Of a DNA stretch of 34,788 bases, positions 5,989-13,193 are shown one piece after another. How positions within the stretch are numbered: position 1 is the stretch's first letter; each line of letters opens with the position of its first letter. The notes beneath the pieces were generated by a model that ran no database searches, had not been told where the DNA came from, and worked only from the letters and a program-made list of their open reading frames with translations. The position numbers were made by a program, and so were the translations under genes. This DNA comes from a virus, in the IMG/VR virus record IMGVR_UViG_3300049596_000303, positions 1 through 34,788 of that record, one strand, 5' to 3'.

Positions 5989-6648
5989 ATGATGGAATTA
6001 CAAATCAATAAATTGCCAACTTTGCAGGAATTATATGCGGAACCAAAACAGGCATTAAAAACTGATCATTTAGCAGTTATACTAAATCAACAACCTCCGG
6101 CAACTTGGATTAAAACTCATCCATTTATTAAAGGCTATAATTATTTGCCAATTGATAAAATAGAGTTTTTGCTTAAACGTATTTTTAAACGTTACAGAAT
6201 TGAAATATTAAGAGAGGGTACATCATTCAATGGTGTTTATGTTGTTGTTAGGGTACATTATTTGCATCCAGTTACTAATGAATGGGATTTTCACGATGGA
6301 ATTGGTGCGGTGCAATTGCAAACTGCAAAGGGTACATCTCCAGCGGATTTAATTAATATCAATAACGGCGCTTTGTCAATGGCTTATCCAATTGCAAAAA
6401 CAATTGCAATAAAAGATGCTTGTGATCATTTTGGTACAACCTTTGGAAGTGATTTAAACCGCAAAGATACTATCCAATACTCAGCGGATGCAAAATTGGC
6501 TGATGTTGCCAAAAGTAAAGAGGAGGAAAGATTAGAGAAACTAATTGAAAAAGCAAAAGACCTTTCAACGCTTGAAGGACTAAAATCTCATTTAACAGAA
6601 AGTTTAAATAGTCAATACGAAATAAAATGGAATCAACTTTCAAAATAA
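5989..6648 (+). CDS. Putative Rad52-like single-strand annealing protein (219 aa)
   Basis: The core from about residue 50 to 155 holds a helix plus strand pattern (DKIEFLLKRIFKRYRIEILR, then GVYVVVRVHYL), a Gly-rich turn, and the closing AYPIAKTIAIKDACDHFG with GSDLNR. This arrangement of beta sheet, acidic-glycine segment and a helix with K-D-A-C resembles Rad52/Erf-type phage annealing proteins. The C-terminal 60 residues are charged and helical. The gene overlaps a PD-(D/E)XK exonuclease by 22 nt and an SSB-like gene follows, the classical exonuclease plus annealing pair for phage recombination. The fold call is by pattern. The start could be either of two adjacent ATGs. Confidence 0.65.
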   Translation: MMELQINKLPTLQELYAEPKQALKTDHLAVILNQQPPATWIKTHPFIKGYNYLPIDKIEFLLKRIFKRYRIEILREGTSFNGVYVVVRVHYLHPVTNEWDFHDGIGAVQLQTAKGTSPADLININNGALSMAYPIAKTIAIKDACDHFGTTFGSDLNRKDTIQYSADAKLADVAKSKEEERLEKLIEKAKDLSTLEGLKSHLTESLNSQYEIKWNQLSK

Positions 6649-7331
6649 GATCATCAGCAACCGCCAAATTAATGGGCGTAAAAGGATTAGGCCAAACTGG
6701 TTATAGTTACCTAGAGGCATGGCTAAAAAATCATTTGTACAAAAGGCGTGCTGATGTCAAATCAAAGTATTTAGACAAGGGTAATATTGCAGAGGAGGAT
6801 GGATTTACTCTTATGGCTTTGCAATTAGATTTAGGAATGGTTTACAAAAATATAGGGTTATTCCAAAATGATTACCTAATAGGTACGCCGGATCTTATTG
6901 TAAATGGAGTGGTTTATGATAATAAATGCTCGTGGTCATTAGACACATTTCCAATGTTTGACAAAGATGTACCAAACAAAGATTATTATTGGCAATTGCA
7001 AAGCTATATGGAGCTGACTGGTAGCAATAAGGCAGTACTAGCATATACTTTAATTGATGCGGATATATCTTTGATTGAGCAGGCTATAAAGTGGGAATCA
7101 GATGCCAATAAAATATATCAAATAATTTGCAATATGACTTACACAAAGGCTACATTTGAAAGTTACACAAAGGAATTTTGCCCAACTGCAAGTGCAAACT
7201 ATTTTGTTGAAATTCCAGATCATGACAGAATAAGGACTTTTAACATTAATAAGGATCAAAAAGCAATTGACTTAATTTATACAAGGGTTGAGGAATCAAG
7301 AAAATACATTAATTCACTAATAAATAAATAA
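6627..7331 (+). CDS. PD-(D/E)XK exonuclease, YqaJ/Cas4-like (234 aa)
   Basis: Visible active-site motifs are G52-NIAE56-E, G86-T-P-D89-L, D98-N-K100 and Q123-L-Q125-S-Y. These correspond to the conserved E, the PD, the DxK pair and the QxxxY motif of YqaJ/RecB-type nucleases. The family degrades double-stranded DNA ends 5' to 3' to make single strands. Overlap with the annealing protein gene and the SSB-like gene downstream support a recombination system used in replication or repair of phage DNA. The length is normal for stand-alone members. Confidence 0.8.
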   Translation: MESTFKIRSSATAKLMGVKGLGQTGYSYLEAWLKNHLYKRRADVKSKYLDKGNIAEEDGFTLMALQLDLGMVYKNIGLFQNDYLIGTPDLIVNGVVYDNKCSWSLDTFPMFDKDVPNKDYYWQLQSYMELTGSNKAVLAYTLIDADISLIEQAIKWESDANKIYQIICNMTYTKATFESYTKEFCPTASANYFVEIPDHDRIRTFNINKDQKAIDLIYTRVEESRKYINSLINK

Positions 7332-7335
7332 AAAC

Positions 7336-7611
7336 ATGGCTGATAAAATCATACGTTTAAAAATAGACGTTTCAAAGATTGACAAAACAAAATTGTACAA
7401 GGGAGAGAAAGGTACTTATTTATCCTGTACATTATTATTAAATGATGCAGTTGATAATTATGGCAATAATGGGATGATAGTTCAAGAAACTACAAAAGAG
7501 GAAAGAGATGCCGGTAACAAAGGCGCTATTTTGGGAAATTGTAAAGTAGTTATACAGGCTCAAAGTTCTGCTCCTGTTTATGCTCCAAAAGAGGATGATT
7601 TTGGATTTTAA
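7336..7611 (+). CDS. SSB-like protein with acidic tip (91 aa)
   Basis: This 91-residue protein starts with a strand-rich part (IIRLKIDVSKIDKTKLYKG, then TYLSCTLLLND) and ends in EDDFGF, an acidic tip with a terminal Phe. That tip is the usual interaction signal of single-stranded-DNA-binding proteins. Small proteins of this pattern are frequent beside recombination genes in Bacteroidota phages. It starts 4 nt after the exonuclease. The body is shorter than a normal OB fold, so this could be a divergent or truncated SSB, or another recombination mediator. Confidence 0.55.
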   Translation: MADKIIRLKIDVSKIDKTKLYKGEKGTYLSCTLLLNDAVDNYGNNGMIVQETTKEERDAGNKGAILGNCKVVIQAQSSAPVYAPKEDDFGF

Positions 7612-7613
7612 TT

Positions 7614-7844
7614 ATGGCAAATAAAATTGTGTACGGACATTTAAAAAGGCCTGATATTGGGCCGACAAATCCTGAAAGAATTGCCAAAGCTTTAGAGTTG
7701 GTATATGGCAAAGGATTAGGAATAAATGAAGCTAGCAGATGGGCCAAAGTTTCAAGTGCAAGCCTATGCGGATGGATGACAAAATATTGGTTTTATAGAA
7801 AAATAGAAAATCCAATTACAATTGTTTTAAAATCAAAAGTATAA
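7614..7844 (+). CDS. HTH-type small DNA-binding protein (76 aa)
   Basis: Residues about 19-55 read as a helix-turn-helix: NPERIAKALELV, a turn, GINEASRWAKVSSASLCGWMTKYW. The second helix with S-x-x-S-L-x-G-W resembles recognition helices of homeodomain-like phage proteins. The rest is basic. It lies 2 nt after the SSB-like gene and overlaps the next by 1 nt (TAATG). It could regulate early transcription or help load replication proteins; the target cannot be read. Confidence 0.5.
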   Translation: MANKIVYGHLKRPDIGPTNPERIAKALELVYGKGLGINEASRWAKVSSASLCGWMTKYWFYRKIENPITIVLKSKV

Positions 7845-8038
7845 TGCCTCCAAAACATATTAAATTAAATGGTCAGGGCGATGTACAAGAATTAGGAACA
7901 ATAAAAACATTTAAGGCAAAGCCAAAGACATATAAATCAGATATTATTGAGAATTATTTAAGGGCCAGAGATCGGATATTTTGGGCTGAGGGAACGCCAA
8001 AACAAAAAAAAGAAATAGAGGAAAGATGGAAAAAATAA
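7844..8038 (+). CDS. Small basic protein (64 aa), unknown
   Basis: The start codon shares its A with the upstream stop (TAATG) and the end overlaps the next gene by 13 nt, so it is a coupled gene. The protein is lysine-rich, disordered at first (KTFKAKPKTYK), then helical with a tryptophan (ENYLRARDRIFWAEGTPKQKKEIEERWKK). No domain recognised; a nucleic-acid-binding or adaptor role is possible. Confidence 0.5.
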   Translation: MPPKHIKLNGQGDVQELGTIKTFKAKPKTYKSDIIENYLRARDRIFWAEGTPKQKKEIEERWKK

Positions 8039-8487
8039 AAAAGGATCCGATGGAAATGTATAACTCTAGGCCAACTGCTAAAATAATAAAGCAGGTTGAA
8101 ATTAAGCAATCGGAATGGTCGCATCAATTGGTCTTTTGCAAATGGTTAAAAAATCAATATCCCAACATTAAATTTAGATCCGATATTCAAAGCGCTGGCA
8201 AGCTAACACCTCAAATGCAAAATATAAAATGTATTATTGATCCATTTAGAGGGTGGCCAGATATTGCAATTTATCATGCAGTTGGTAATTATTGCGGATT
8301 GCAAATTGAGTTAAAAAGGTTAGATTCTGGATTATACCTTAAAAATGGATTACTTTCAAATAGTAAGCATGTCCAGGAGCAAAACGAATTTCATATTTTT
8401 TTGCGCAAAAACAATTGGAAGGTTGAATTTGCAGAGGGTGCAGAACAAGCTAAAAGAATATTTGTTAGTTATATAAATAATTTGTAA
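8026..8487 (+). CDS. VRR-NUC-type nuclease (153 aa)
   Basis: The active-site pattern is EWSHQ at 30-34, GWPD79-I at 77-80, and E95-L-K97 after a strand. H and Q residues follow in HVQEQNEFHIFLRKNNW, and the end is VEFAEGAEQAKRIF. This is the order expected of VRR-NUC / Holliday-junction-resolvase-like PD-(D/E)XK nucleases of phages. The family cuts branched DNA, useful for resolving concatemers before packaging. The gene ends in the middle of the next promoter. The family call is good; the exact substrate is open. Confidence 0.75.
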   Translation: MEKIKKDPMEMYNSRPTAKIIKQVEIKQSEWSHQLVFCKWLKNQYPNIKFRSDIQSAGKLTPQMQNIKCIIDPFRGWPDIAIYHAVGNYCGLQIELKRLDSGLYLKNGLLSNSKHVQEQNEFHIFLRKNNWKVEFAEGAEQAKRIFVSYINNL

Positions 8488-8492
8488 TTTTG
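8461..8492 (+). promoter_or_regulatory. Promoter before the replication leader RNA
   Basis: TTTG at 8461-8464, a spacer of 20 nt, and TAATTTTG at 8485-8492 give a perfect Bacteroidota-type promoter. It overlaps the last codons and stop of the VRR-NUC nuclease gene. Transcription would start near 8499, upstream of a structured leader. Confidence 0.65.
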
Positions 8493-8498
8493 CCTTTA

Positions 8499-8592
8499 GA
8501 ATTAAAACAATTATAAAGGGATTAAGGGACTTTTATAATTATTATTTATAATTTATGCCTGAATAATACCCTTATATTATCAGGCTTTTTTT
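8499..8592 (+). ncRNA. Structured leader RNA or small RNA with two hairpins and a kissing-loop match
   Basis: No gene fits 8488-8597. The predicted transcript forms hairpin 1 (8509-8517 pairing with 8532-8540, 9 bp) and hairpin 2 (8557-8585) followed by seven T. The loop of hairpin 1 holds TAAGGG (8523-8528) and that of hairpin 2 holds CCCTTA (8569-8574). The two are perfectly complementary and could pair. A terminated RNA of about 94 nt just before the replication genes would be either an attenuator or a stable regulatory RNA. No known family is recognised. Confidence 0.5.
8557..8592 (+). terminator. Intrinsic terminator 5 nt before the replication operon
   Basis: GCCTGA pairs with TCAGGC, and TAATA with TATTA across a one-base bulge, giving an 11-bp stem with a CCCTTA loop. 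Seven T follow. It ends 5 nt before the ATG at 8598. No other promoter is visible in between, so the downstream genes require readthrough, which suggests attenuation. Confidence 0.7.
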
Positions 8593-8597
8593 ATTTT

Positions 8598-8873
8598 ATG
8601 GACATAACATGTCAAAAATGCGGATCTGTTAATGATTATACAGAACGCCAAGCAGGGCCTCATACCTCTGCTTATTGCAATTGCTGCAATAGTTATATTA
8701 AGCATTTGCCAAAAGATAAACCATTTACCTTACATTTTGGAAAGTACAAAGATCGAGAGCTTAACTCAATGACATCTGATGATGAGTTAAAGTATTTAAT
8801 TTGGCTTTCTCAGGCGCCTAAACTAAAGGCAAAATTAAAGCAGGCAATTGATGAGCATGTAAAGAGGTCATAA
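8598..8873 (+). CDS. Zinc-ribbon plus DUF3820/ExoX-C-like protein (91 aa)
   Basis: The N-terminus has CQKCGS (residues 5-10) and CNCCNS (27-32), a four-cysteine zinc ribbon. Residues about 43-85 contain FTLHFGKYKDRELNSM, then YLIWLSQAP. This F-G-K-Y-K...L...L-x-W-L pattern is that of the DUF3820 / exodeoxyribonuclease X C-terminal domain, a small nucleic-acid-associated module. It shares one base with the primase-helicase start (TAATGG), so translation is coupled. It may be a replication accessory or recruit a nuclease, but this is inferred from context. Confidence 0.65.
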   Translation: MDITCQKCGSVNDYTERQAGPHTSAYCNCCNSYIKHLPKDKPFTLHFGKYKDRELNSMTSDDELKYLIWLSQAPKLKAKLKQAIDEHVKRS

Positions 8874-11038
8874 TGGATATTTCTTTATTTAACTCATTAC
8901 CTGAAAAGGGCAAGGCTCATATTTCAAGTAGTAAAATATCCATTTTGGAATTTCTTAAATCTGTTAAATCTGGACATTATAAGGAACAGATTGAAAAAAT
9001 AAGGACAGAGCATGATAAAGCCAAAAGAGATATTCTTAAAAAGCAATTGCCAGCGGTTACCATTTCAGGAATTTTTACGGAACGTAAGCAAGAGTTATTA
9101 ATTTCTCATTCTGGATTTATTCAAATAGATATTGATCATTTTTCTGACAAATCAGCTTTAATAACAGATCAATATACCTACTCTCTTTTTAAGTCAGCAT
9201 CTGGAGGTGGGTTGGCAGTTGTGGTTAAAGTAAATCCCAATAAGCATAAAGAATCTTTTAACTGGCTGCGAAATTATTATTTTCAGCAATTCGGTATAGT
9301 AATTGACTCTGCTCCGCAAAATGTGGCATCTTTAAGATTTGTTAGCTATGATCCTGAATTGATTATTAATGAACGCTCAAAATTAGCCCGTACACTAACA
9401 GAAAAAAAGTTTGTAAGCAAATCATTGCCAATTGTAATTGACGGCGATACAGTGGCTCAAATGGTTGCTGAGTGTGTAAATTTAGGGCATAATCTTGCGC
9501 CTGATTATGAATCATATTTAAAATTAGGTTTTGCCATTGCAAGCGGTTTTGATGAGAAAGGGCGCGAATACTTTCATTCACTTTGCTCAGTATCTGAAAA
9601 ATATGATAGCAGGCACGCTGAGAAGCAATACACATCCTGTTTAAAAGGTAATAAAAATGGCATAACCGCCGGCACTTTTTATTGGATGCTAAAGCAGGTA
9701 GGTATTCATGCTCCTGAAAATCAAAAGAAAGCCATACAGGTTGCAACTTTAGGCAAGCGATCTGGTCATACTCCAGAGCTTATTAAAAAACAGCTTACAG
9801 AGATTAATGGCATTGATGCAAGCGAAGCTAATAAATTAGTTGATGAGGTATTTAAAAGGGATGATATATCAATTAAAAATACATCCGCAGATCCAGAGCA
9901 ATTAATACAGGCATTGACTGAGTGGATGAATCAAAATCACTCAATGAAAGTAAATGCCATAACTAGAATAATTGAGGAAAATGGTAATGAGGTTAGGCGC
10001 GAAAGGATTAACTCTATTTATTTAAGGGCCAGAATGTTTTTTAACACTAATAATGTTACTAAGGATTTAGTTGAAAGTTATATTTTTAGCGATTTTATAA
10101 AGGAATATAACCCAATTGGGGAATATATTGCCAAGAATTTACACCGGAAATCAATAGGTAATATTGCTGATTTATCAAAATGTATCAGATCCAATACCGA
10201 AATGAAGGAGATATTTATTCGCAAATGGGTAATTTCTTTAATAGCTGCATATAATGGTAGTCCTGTTAGATCAGTTTTGTCATTAGTTGGAGGTCAAAAC
10301 TCAGGTAAAACAGAATGGTTTAGGCGGTTATTGCCTAATGATTTAAAGAAATATTATGCTGAGTCTAAACTAGATGCCGGCAAAGATGATGACATATTAA
10401 TGTGTCAAAAGCTTATTGTAATGGATGATGAGATGGGCGGTAAATCAAAGCAGGATGAGAAAAGATTTAAGGAATTAACATCTAAATCAATTTTTAGTTT
10501 GCGCGCTCCTTATGCTCGTTCTAATGAGGATTTTAAAAGGCTTGCAGTACTTTGTGGAACATCCAATGATCCTGAGATAATAAACGATCCTACCGGAAAT
10601 ACAAGGATTTTGCCTATTGAAGTTTTATCCATTGATCATGAATTATACAATTCTATTGATAAAGATGAGTTATTTATGGAGGCTTATAGGGCCTTTACAA
10701 ATGGAGATGAGTGGCAATTAAACAAAGATGAGTTAGCCTTATTGGATGGGGTTGGTCAGGACTTCCAGAGCATAGCTTATGAGCGTGAATTAATCTACAA
10801 GTTTTTTAAATCAGCTGATTCTGGAGGCTATTCTGAATGGCTAACTGCAACAGAAATTAAGGATTACGTTGAGTCTAACACAAAACAAAAAATACATTCA
10901 ATGAGAAAATTTGGGATGGAATTAGCAAAAGTTTTTGGCAAATCTAGGTCAAAATCTGTAAATGGTGTAATTCTTAATAGGTACGAGGTAATTCGTATAA
11001 ATGGTCAAAACATTGATAGTCAAGATGTTGGCTTCTAA
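8873..11038 (+). CDS. Bifunctional primase-helicase, BT4734/VirE N-domain plus PriCT plus VapE helicase (721 aa)
   Basis: Residues about 10-175 match a VirE_N/BT4734-type primase: IQIDIDHF near 83 gives metal-binding aspartates, SGGGLAVVVKV near 110, and a later D-S-A-P-Q-N-V-A-S-L-R-F motif. Residues about 190-280 resemble a PriCT_2 domain, followed by a charged linker. The C-terminal half is a VapE-type P-loop ATPase: Walker A GGQNSGKTEW near 472, Walker B LIVMDDEMGG near 517, and GTSNDPEIINDPTGNTRILP as sensor and arginine-finger region. It starts phage replication by unwinding and priming, and the iteron cluster directly downstream fits. Such fusions are typical of Bacteroidota elements. 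The first residue is well placed by the 1-nt overlap. Confidence 0.85.
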   Translation: MDISLFNSLPEKGKAHISSSKISILEFLKSVKSGHYKEQIEKIRTEHDKAKRDILKKQLPAVTISGIFTERKQELLISHSGFIQIDIDHFSDKSALITDQYTYSLFKSASGGGLAVVVKVNPNKHKESFNWLRNYYFQQFGIVIDSAPQNVASLRFVSYDPELIINERSKLARTLTEKKFVSKSLPIVIDGDTVAQMVAECVNLGHNLAPDYESYLKLGFAIASGFDEKGREYFHSLCSVSEKYDSRHAEKQYTSCLKGNKNGITAGTFYWMLKQVGIHAPENQKKAIQVATLGKRSGHTPELIKKQLTEINGIDASEANKLVDEVFKRDDISIKNTSADPEQLIQALTEWMNQNHSMKVNAITRIIEENGNEVRRERINSIYLRARMFFNTNNVTKDLVESYIFSDFIKEYNPIGEYIAKNLHRKSIGNIADLSKCIRSNTEMKEIFIRKWVISLIAAYNGSPVRSVLSLVGGQNSGKTEWFRRLLPNDLKKYYAESKLDAGKDDDILMCQKLIVMDDEMGGKSKQDEKRFKELTSKSIFSLRAPYARSNEDFKRLAVLCGTSNDPEIINDPTGNTRILPIEVLSIDHELYNSIDKDELFMEAYRAFTNGDEWQLNKDELALLDGVGQDFQSIAYERELIYKFFKSADSGGYSEWLTATEIKDYVESNTKQKIHSMRKFGMELAKVFGKSRSKSVNGVILNRYEVIRINGQNIDSQDVGF

Positions 11039-11040
11039 TC

Positions 11041-11258
11041 TTAATAGGTTAATAGGATAAATGTCAAAAGTGAGTTACTTTCTTTCAACGTAAAAATAAA
11101 AAACAAATCAGTAAAAATTATTTGAGTTGTGTTAAGTATGATATTATCCTATTAAGTTATTAAGATTATATATTTATACAGTTTAAGATACCAAAAACAA
11201 AGAAAATCTTAATAGGATAGAAAATTTTATCCTATTAACTAACCTATTAACCTATTAA
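11041..11258 (+). repeat. TTAATAGG/CCTATTAA repeat cluster, putative origin or operator
   Basis: Seven copies of the 8-mer lie in a 222-nt gap that holds no gene. TTAATAGG is at 11041-11048, 11049-11056 and 11209-11216. CCTATTAA is at 11148-11155, 11231-11238, 11243-11250 and 11251-11258. Copies at 11209-11219 and 11228-11238 form an 11-bp inverted repeat with an 8-nt loop. An AT-rich stretch lies between the groups. Repeated short sites next to the primase-helicase gene are typical of phage origins, but a multi-site operator for the gene at 11261 is equally possible. Confidence 0.7.
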
Positions 11259-11260
11259 GA

Positions 11261-11455
11261 ATGAATAACGACAAAGATTTGCAAAAAGCCTATCATATTT
11301 TGGATAAATTAAAACCAGGCGAAATAATGGAATTAAATAAAATTGATAAAATAAGGAGAGATATTTTTATACTATGTGTTAAACAATATATTGATAGTTT
11401 TAAAACAGTTGAATTTAATACAGATTATAGTAAATTAAAAAAAAATAATAAATGA
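11261..11455 (+). CDS. Small basic protein (64 aa), unknown
   Basis: The gene starts 2 nt after the last repeat of the TTAATAGG cluster, so its expression may be controlled by whatever binds there. The protein is helical and basic (KAYHILDKLKPGE, then IDKIRRDIFILCVKQYID) with a KKNNK end. It overlaps the next gene by 4 nt. No family is recognised; an origin-binding or regulatory role would fit its place but is not shown. Confidence 0.55.
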   Translation: MNNDKDLQKAYHILDKLKPGEIMELNKIDKIRRDIFILCVKQYIDSFKTVEFNTDYSKLKKNNK

Positions 11456-11697
11456 GAATGACAGTCGCAGAAAAAAGCCTAGCAATGAGTTACATACTCA
11501 GCCAGCTATTAACAGAGAATTTAGAGATAGTAATTTTAGAGGTAAAAGGGAAGCCGGAATACGGGCAGTTAAATGATAAACTAATGAAGTTAAAAGGAGC
11601 ATCAAAAAACGCCTTTAGGATATTGGAAAAAAATACAGAGCAGTTAGATGATTTAAAAAATGATATTGAGGAGATATTAGGCAGGCTATGGGATTAA
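11452..11697 (+). CDS. Small helical protein (81 aa), unknown
   Basis: Overlaps the upstream gene by 4 nt. The sequence is almost wholly helical and amphipathic (SLAMSYILSQLLTENLEI, KNAFRILEKNTEQLDDLKND), suggestive of a coiled-coil dimer. It ends shortly before a promoter that leads to the packaging genes. It could be a late-gene regulator or a packaging accessory. No known domain is visible. Confidence 0.55.
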   Translation: MRMTVAEKSLAMSYILSQLLTENLEIVILEVKGKPEYGQLNDKLMKLKGASKNAFRILEKNTEQLDDLKNDIEEILGRLWD

Positions 11698-11712
11698 CAA
11701 AATCAAATTTTA

Positions 11713-11720
11713 TACATTTG
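11713..11720 (+). promoter_or_regulatory. Possible promoter of the packaging and head genes
   Basis: TACATTTG matches the TAnnTTTG box and lies 28 nt before the terminase small-subunit start. I see no clear TTTG at the expected distance upstream, so this is a partial match. Confidence 0.4.
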
Positions 11721-11747
11721 TAATTGAATATTCATAATTATTTCAAT

Positions 11748-12035
11748 ATGGGAACAAGAGGCGGTGCAAGAATTAATGCAGGTAGAAAGCCAAAATCGCA
11801 TGAGGATGATTTAAAAAATAAATTATCCCCAATGGATGATTTGGCCTTAAATTTATTAAATGACAAATTGGAAAATGGTTGCATGTTAGCATTAAAATTA
11901 TTTATGGAATACAGATGGAGTAAGCCAAAACAGGAGGTATCAGTTGAAGGGGATTTAAACTTTAATGTTCCACCGCCAAATGTGTATAATACGGCTCCGC
12001 CATTGCCGCATTCAGAAAATGAAATAGATGTTTGA
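11748..12035 (+). CDS. Putative terminase small subunit (95 aa)
   Basis: The N-terminus MGTRGGARINAGRKPKS is the AT-hook-like G-G-A-R-x-N-A-G-R-K motif common at the start of small terminase or related DNA-binding proteins. The middle is a helical pair ending in LKLFMEYRWSKPKQE, typical of the same proteins. I choose the ATG at 11748; an upstream TTG at 11724 would add residues without conserved character. The gene overlaps the large subunit by 8 nt. The small subunit recognises phage DNA and loads the large one. It is shorter than typical small terminases (about 140-180 aa), so this is a compact version. Confidence 0.65.
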   Translation: MGTRGGARINAGRKPKSHEDDLKNKLSPMDDLALNLLNDKLENGCMLALKLFMEYRWSKPKQEVSVEGDLNFNVPPPNVYNTAPPLPHSENEIDV

Positions 12036-13191
12036 TTGTTCTCCGGTATTTTATGAGAATTATAAGGCCAAAGAAAAGGTCTTAATAAATCAAGGTGGAA
12101 CGGCTTCAAGCAAAACCTACTCAATTATGCAACTGTTATATTATAAGGCAGTCAATGAGCCTAAATCAGTAATAACAGTTGCTGGAGAATCATTGCCAAA
12201 CTTAAGAAAAGGAGCTTATAGAGATGCGGAGAATATCTTTACTGATAATAAATACCTTCAATCACAATTAAAGTTTTGGAATAAGACTGAGCGGATAATC
12301 TATTTCAAGAACGGCTCACTGATTGAGTTTGTGTCCTTTGAAAATGAGCAGTCCGCAAAGAATGGTAAAAGGGATTATTTGTTTTGTAATGAGGCAAATG
12401 GTATAAGCTATCAGATTTATTGGCAGTTAGCAATTAGAACAAGAGGGCAAATATTCCTAGATTACAATCCGACTAATGAATTTTGGGCGCATACTAAGCT
12501 AATCGGTCAGACTGATACAAAGCTAATTATTTCAGATCATAGGCATAATCCATTTTTATCTGAGGATGATCACCAAAGGATTGAGGATATTAAGGAGCTA
12601 GATTTAGAGTTATGGCACGTTTACGCTAGAGGATTAACCGGTAAAATAGAAGGAGTTATATTTAGAAATTGGGCCGTATGCGAGGCTATACCTGAGGATG
12701 CGGAGTTAATTAGTTATGGTATTGACTTTGGATTTACAAATGATCCTACCGGCATAATAGAGGTTTATAAATCAGGCGGAGAATTATGGGTTAATGAGAT
12801 GTGTTATGAAACCCGATTAACAAATATGGATATATGCCAAAAGCTTAGGGATTTTAAAGTAAGTCCGGAGCATGAGATAATAGCGGATAGCGCTGAGCCT
12901 AAGTCTATTCAGGAAATTTATGCAGAGGGTTTTAACATTCATGGAGCAATGAAAGGGCCGGATAGTATTAAGCAGGGAATAGACATATTGAAAAGGTATA
13001 AAATAAATGTTACCGCAAATAGCCATAACTTAAAAAAGGAGTTTTATTCATATATTTGGAAAAAAGATAAATTAGGCAAAATGCTAAATGAGCCGATTGA
13101 TGCTTATAATCACTTAATAGATCCGCTAAGATACGTGGCACTTAATAAGTTAGCATCTAAATTTGTACAGGAATATTCATTTGAATGGTAA
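12028..13191 (+). CDS. terL: Terminase large subunit, Terminase_3/PBSX type (387 aa)
   Basis: The ATPase half has the deviant Walker A GGTASSKTYS at residues 23-32, and Walker B YLFCNEANG near 115-125. The nuclease half shows YGIDFGFTNDPTG near residue 230, ADSAEP, and HLIDPLRYV near the end, giving the three metal-binding acidic residues of the RNase H-like fold. The enzyme drives ATP-dependent packaging of DNA into the prohead and cuts concatemers. It sits between the small subunit (8-nt overlap) and the portal gene. A length of 387 aa is at the short end of the family but both domains are present. Confidence 0.9.
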   Translation: MFDCSPVFYENYKAKEKVLINQGGTASSKTYSIMQLLYYKAVNEPKSVITVAGESLPNLRKGAYRDAENIFTDNKYLQSQLKFWNKTERIIYFKNGSLIEFVSFENEQSAKNGKRDYLFCNEANGISYQIYWQLAIRTRGQIFLDYNPTNEFWAHTKLIGQTDTKLIISDHRHNPFLSEDDHQRIEDIKELDLELWHVYARGLTGKIEGVIFRNWAVCEAIPEDAELISYGIDFGFTNDPTGIIEVYKSGGELWVNEMCYETRLTNMDICQKLRDFKVSPEHEIIADSAEPKSIQEIYAEGFNIHGAMKGPDSIKQGIDILKRYKINVTANSHNLKKEFYSYIWKKDKLGKMLNEPIDAYNHLIDPLRYVALNKLASKFVQEYSFEW

Positions 13192-13193
13192 CT

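Noticed and set aside
11724-12035. TTG start for the terminase small subunit
   Set aside because: The conserved G-G-A-R-x-N-A-G-R-K motif begins right after the ATG at 11748, which is the usual start of such proteins.
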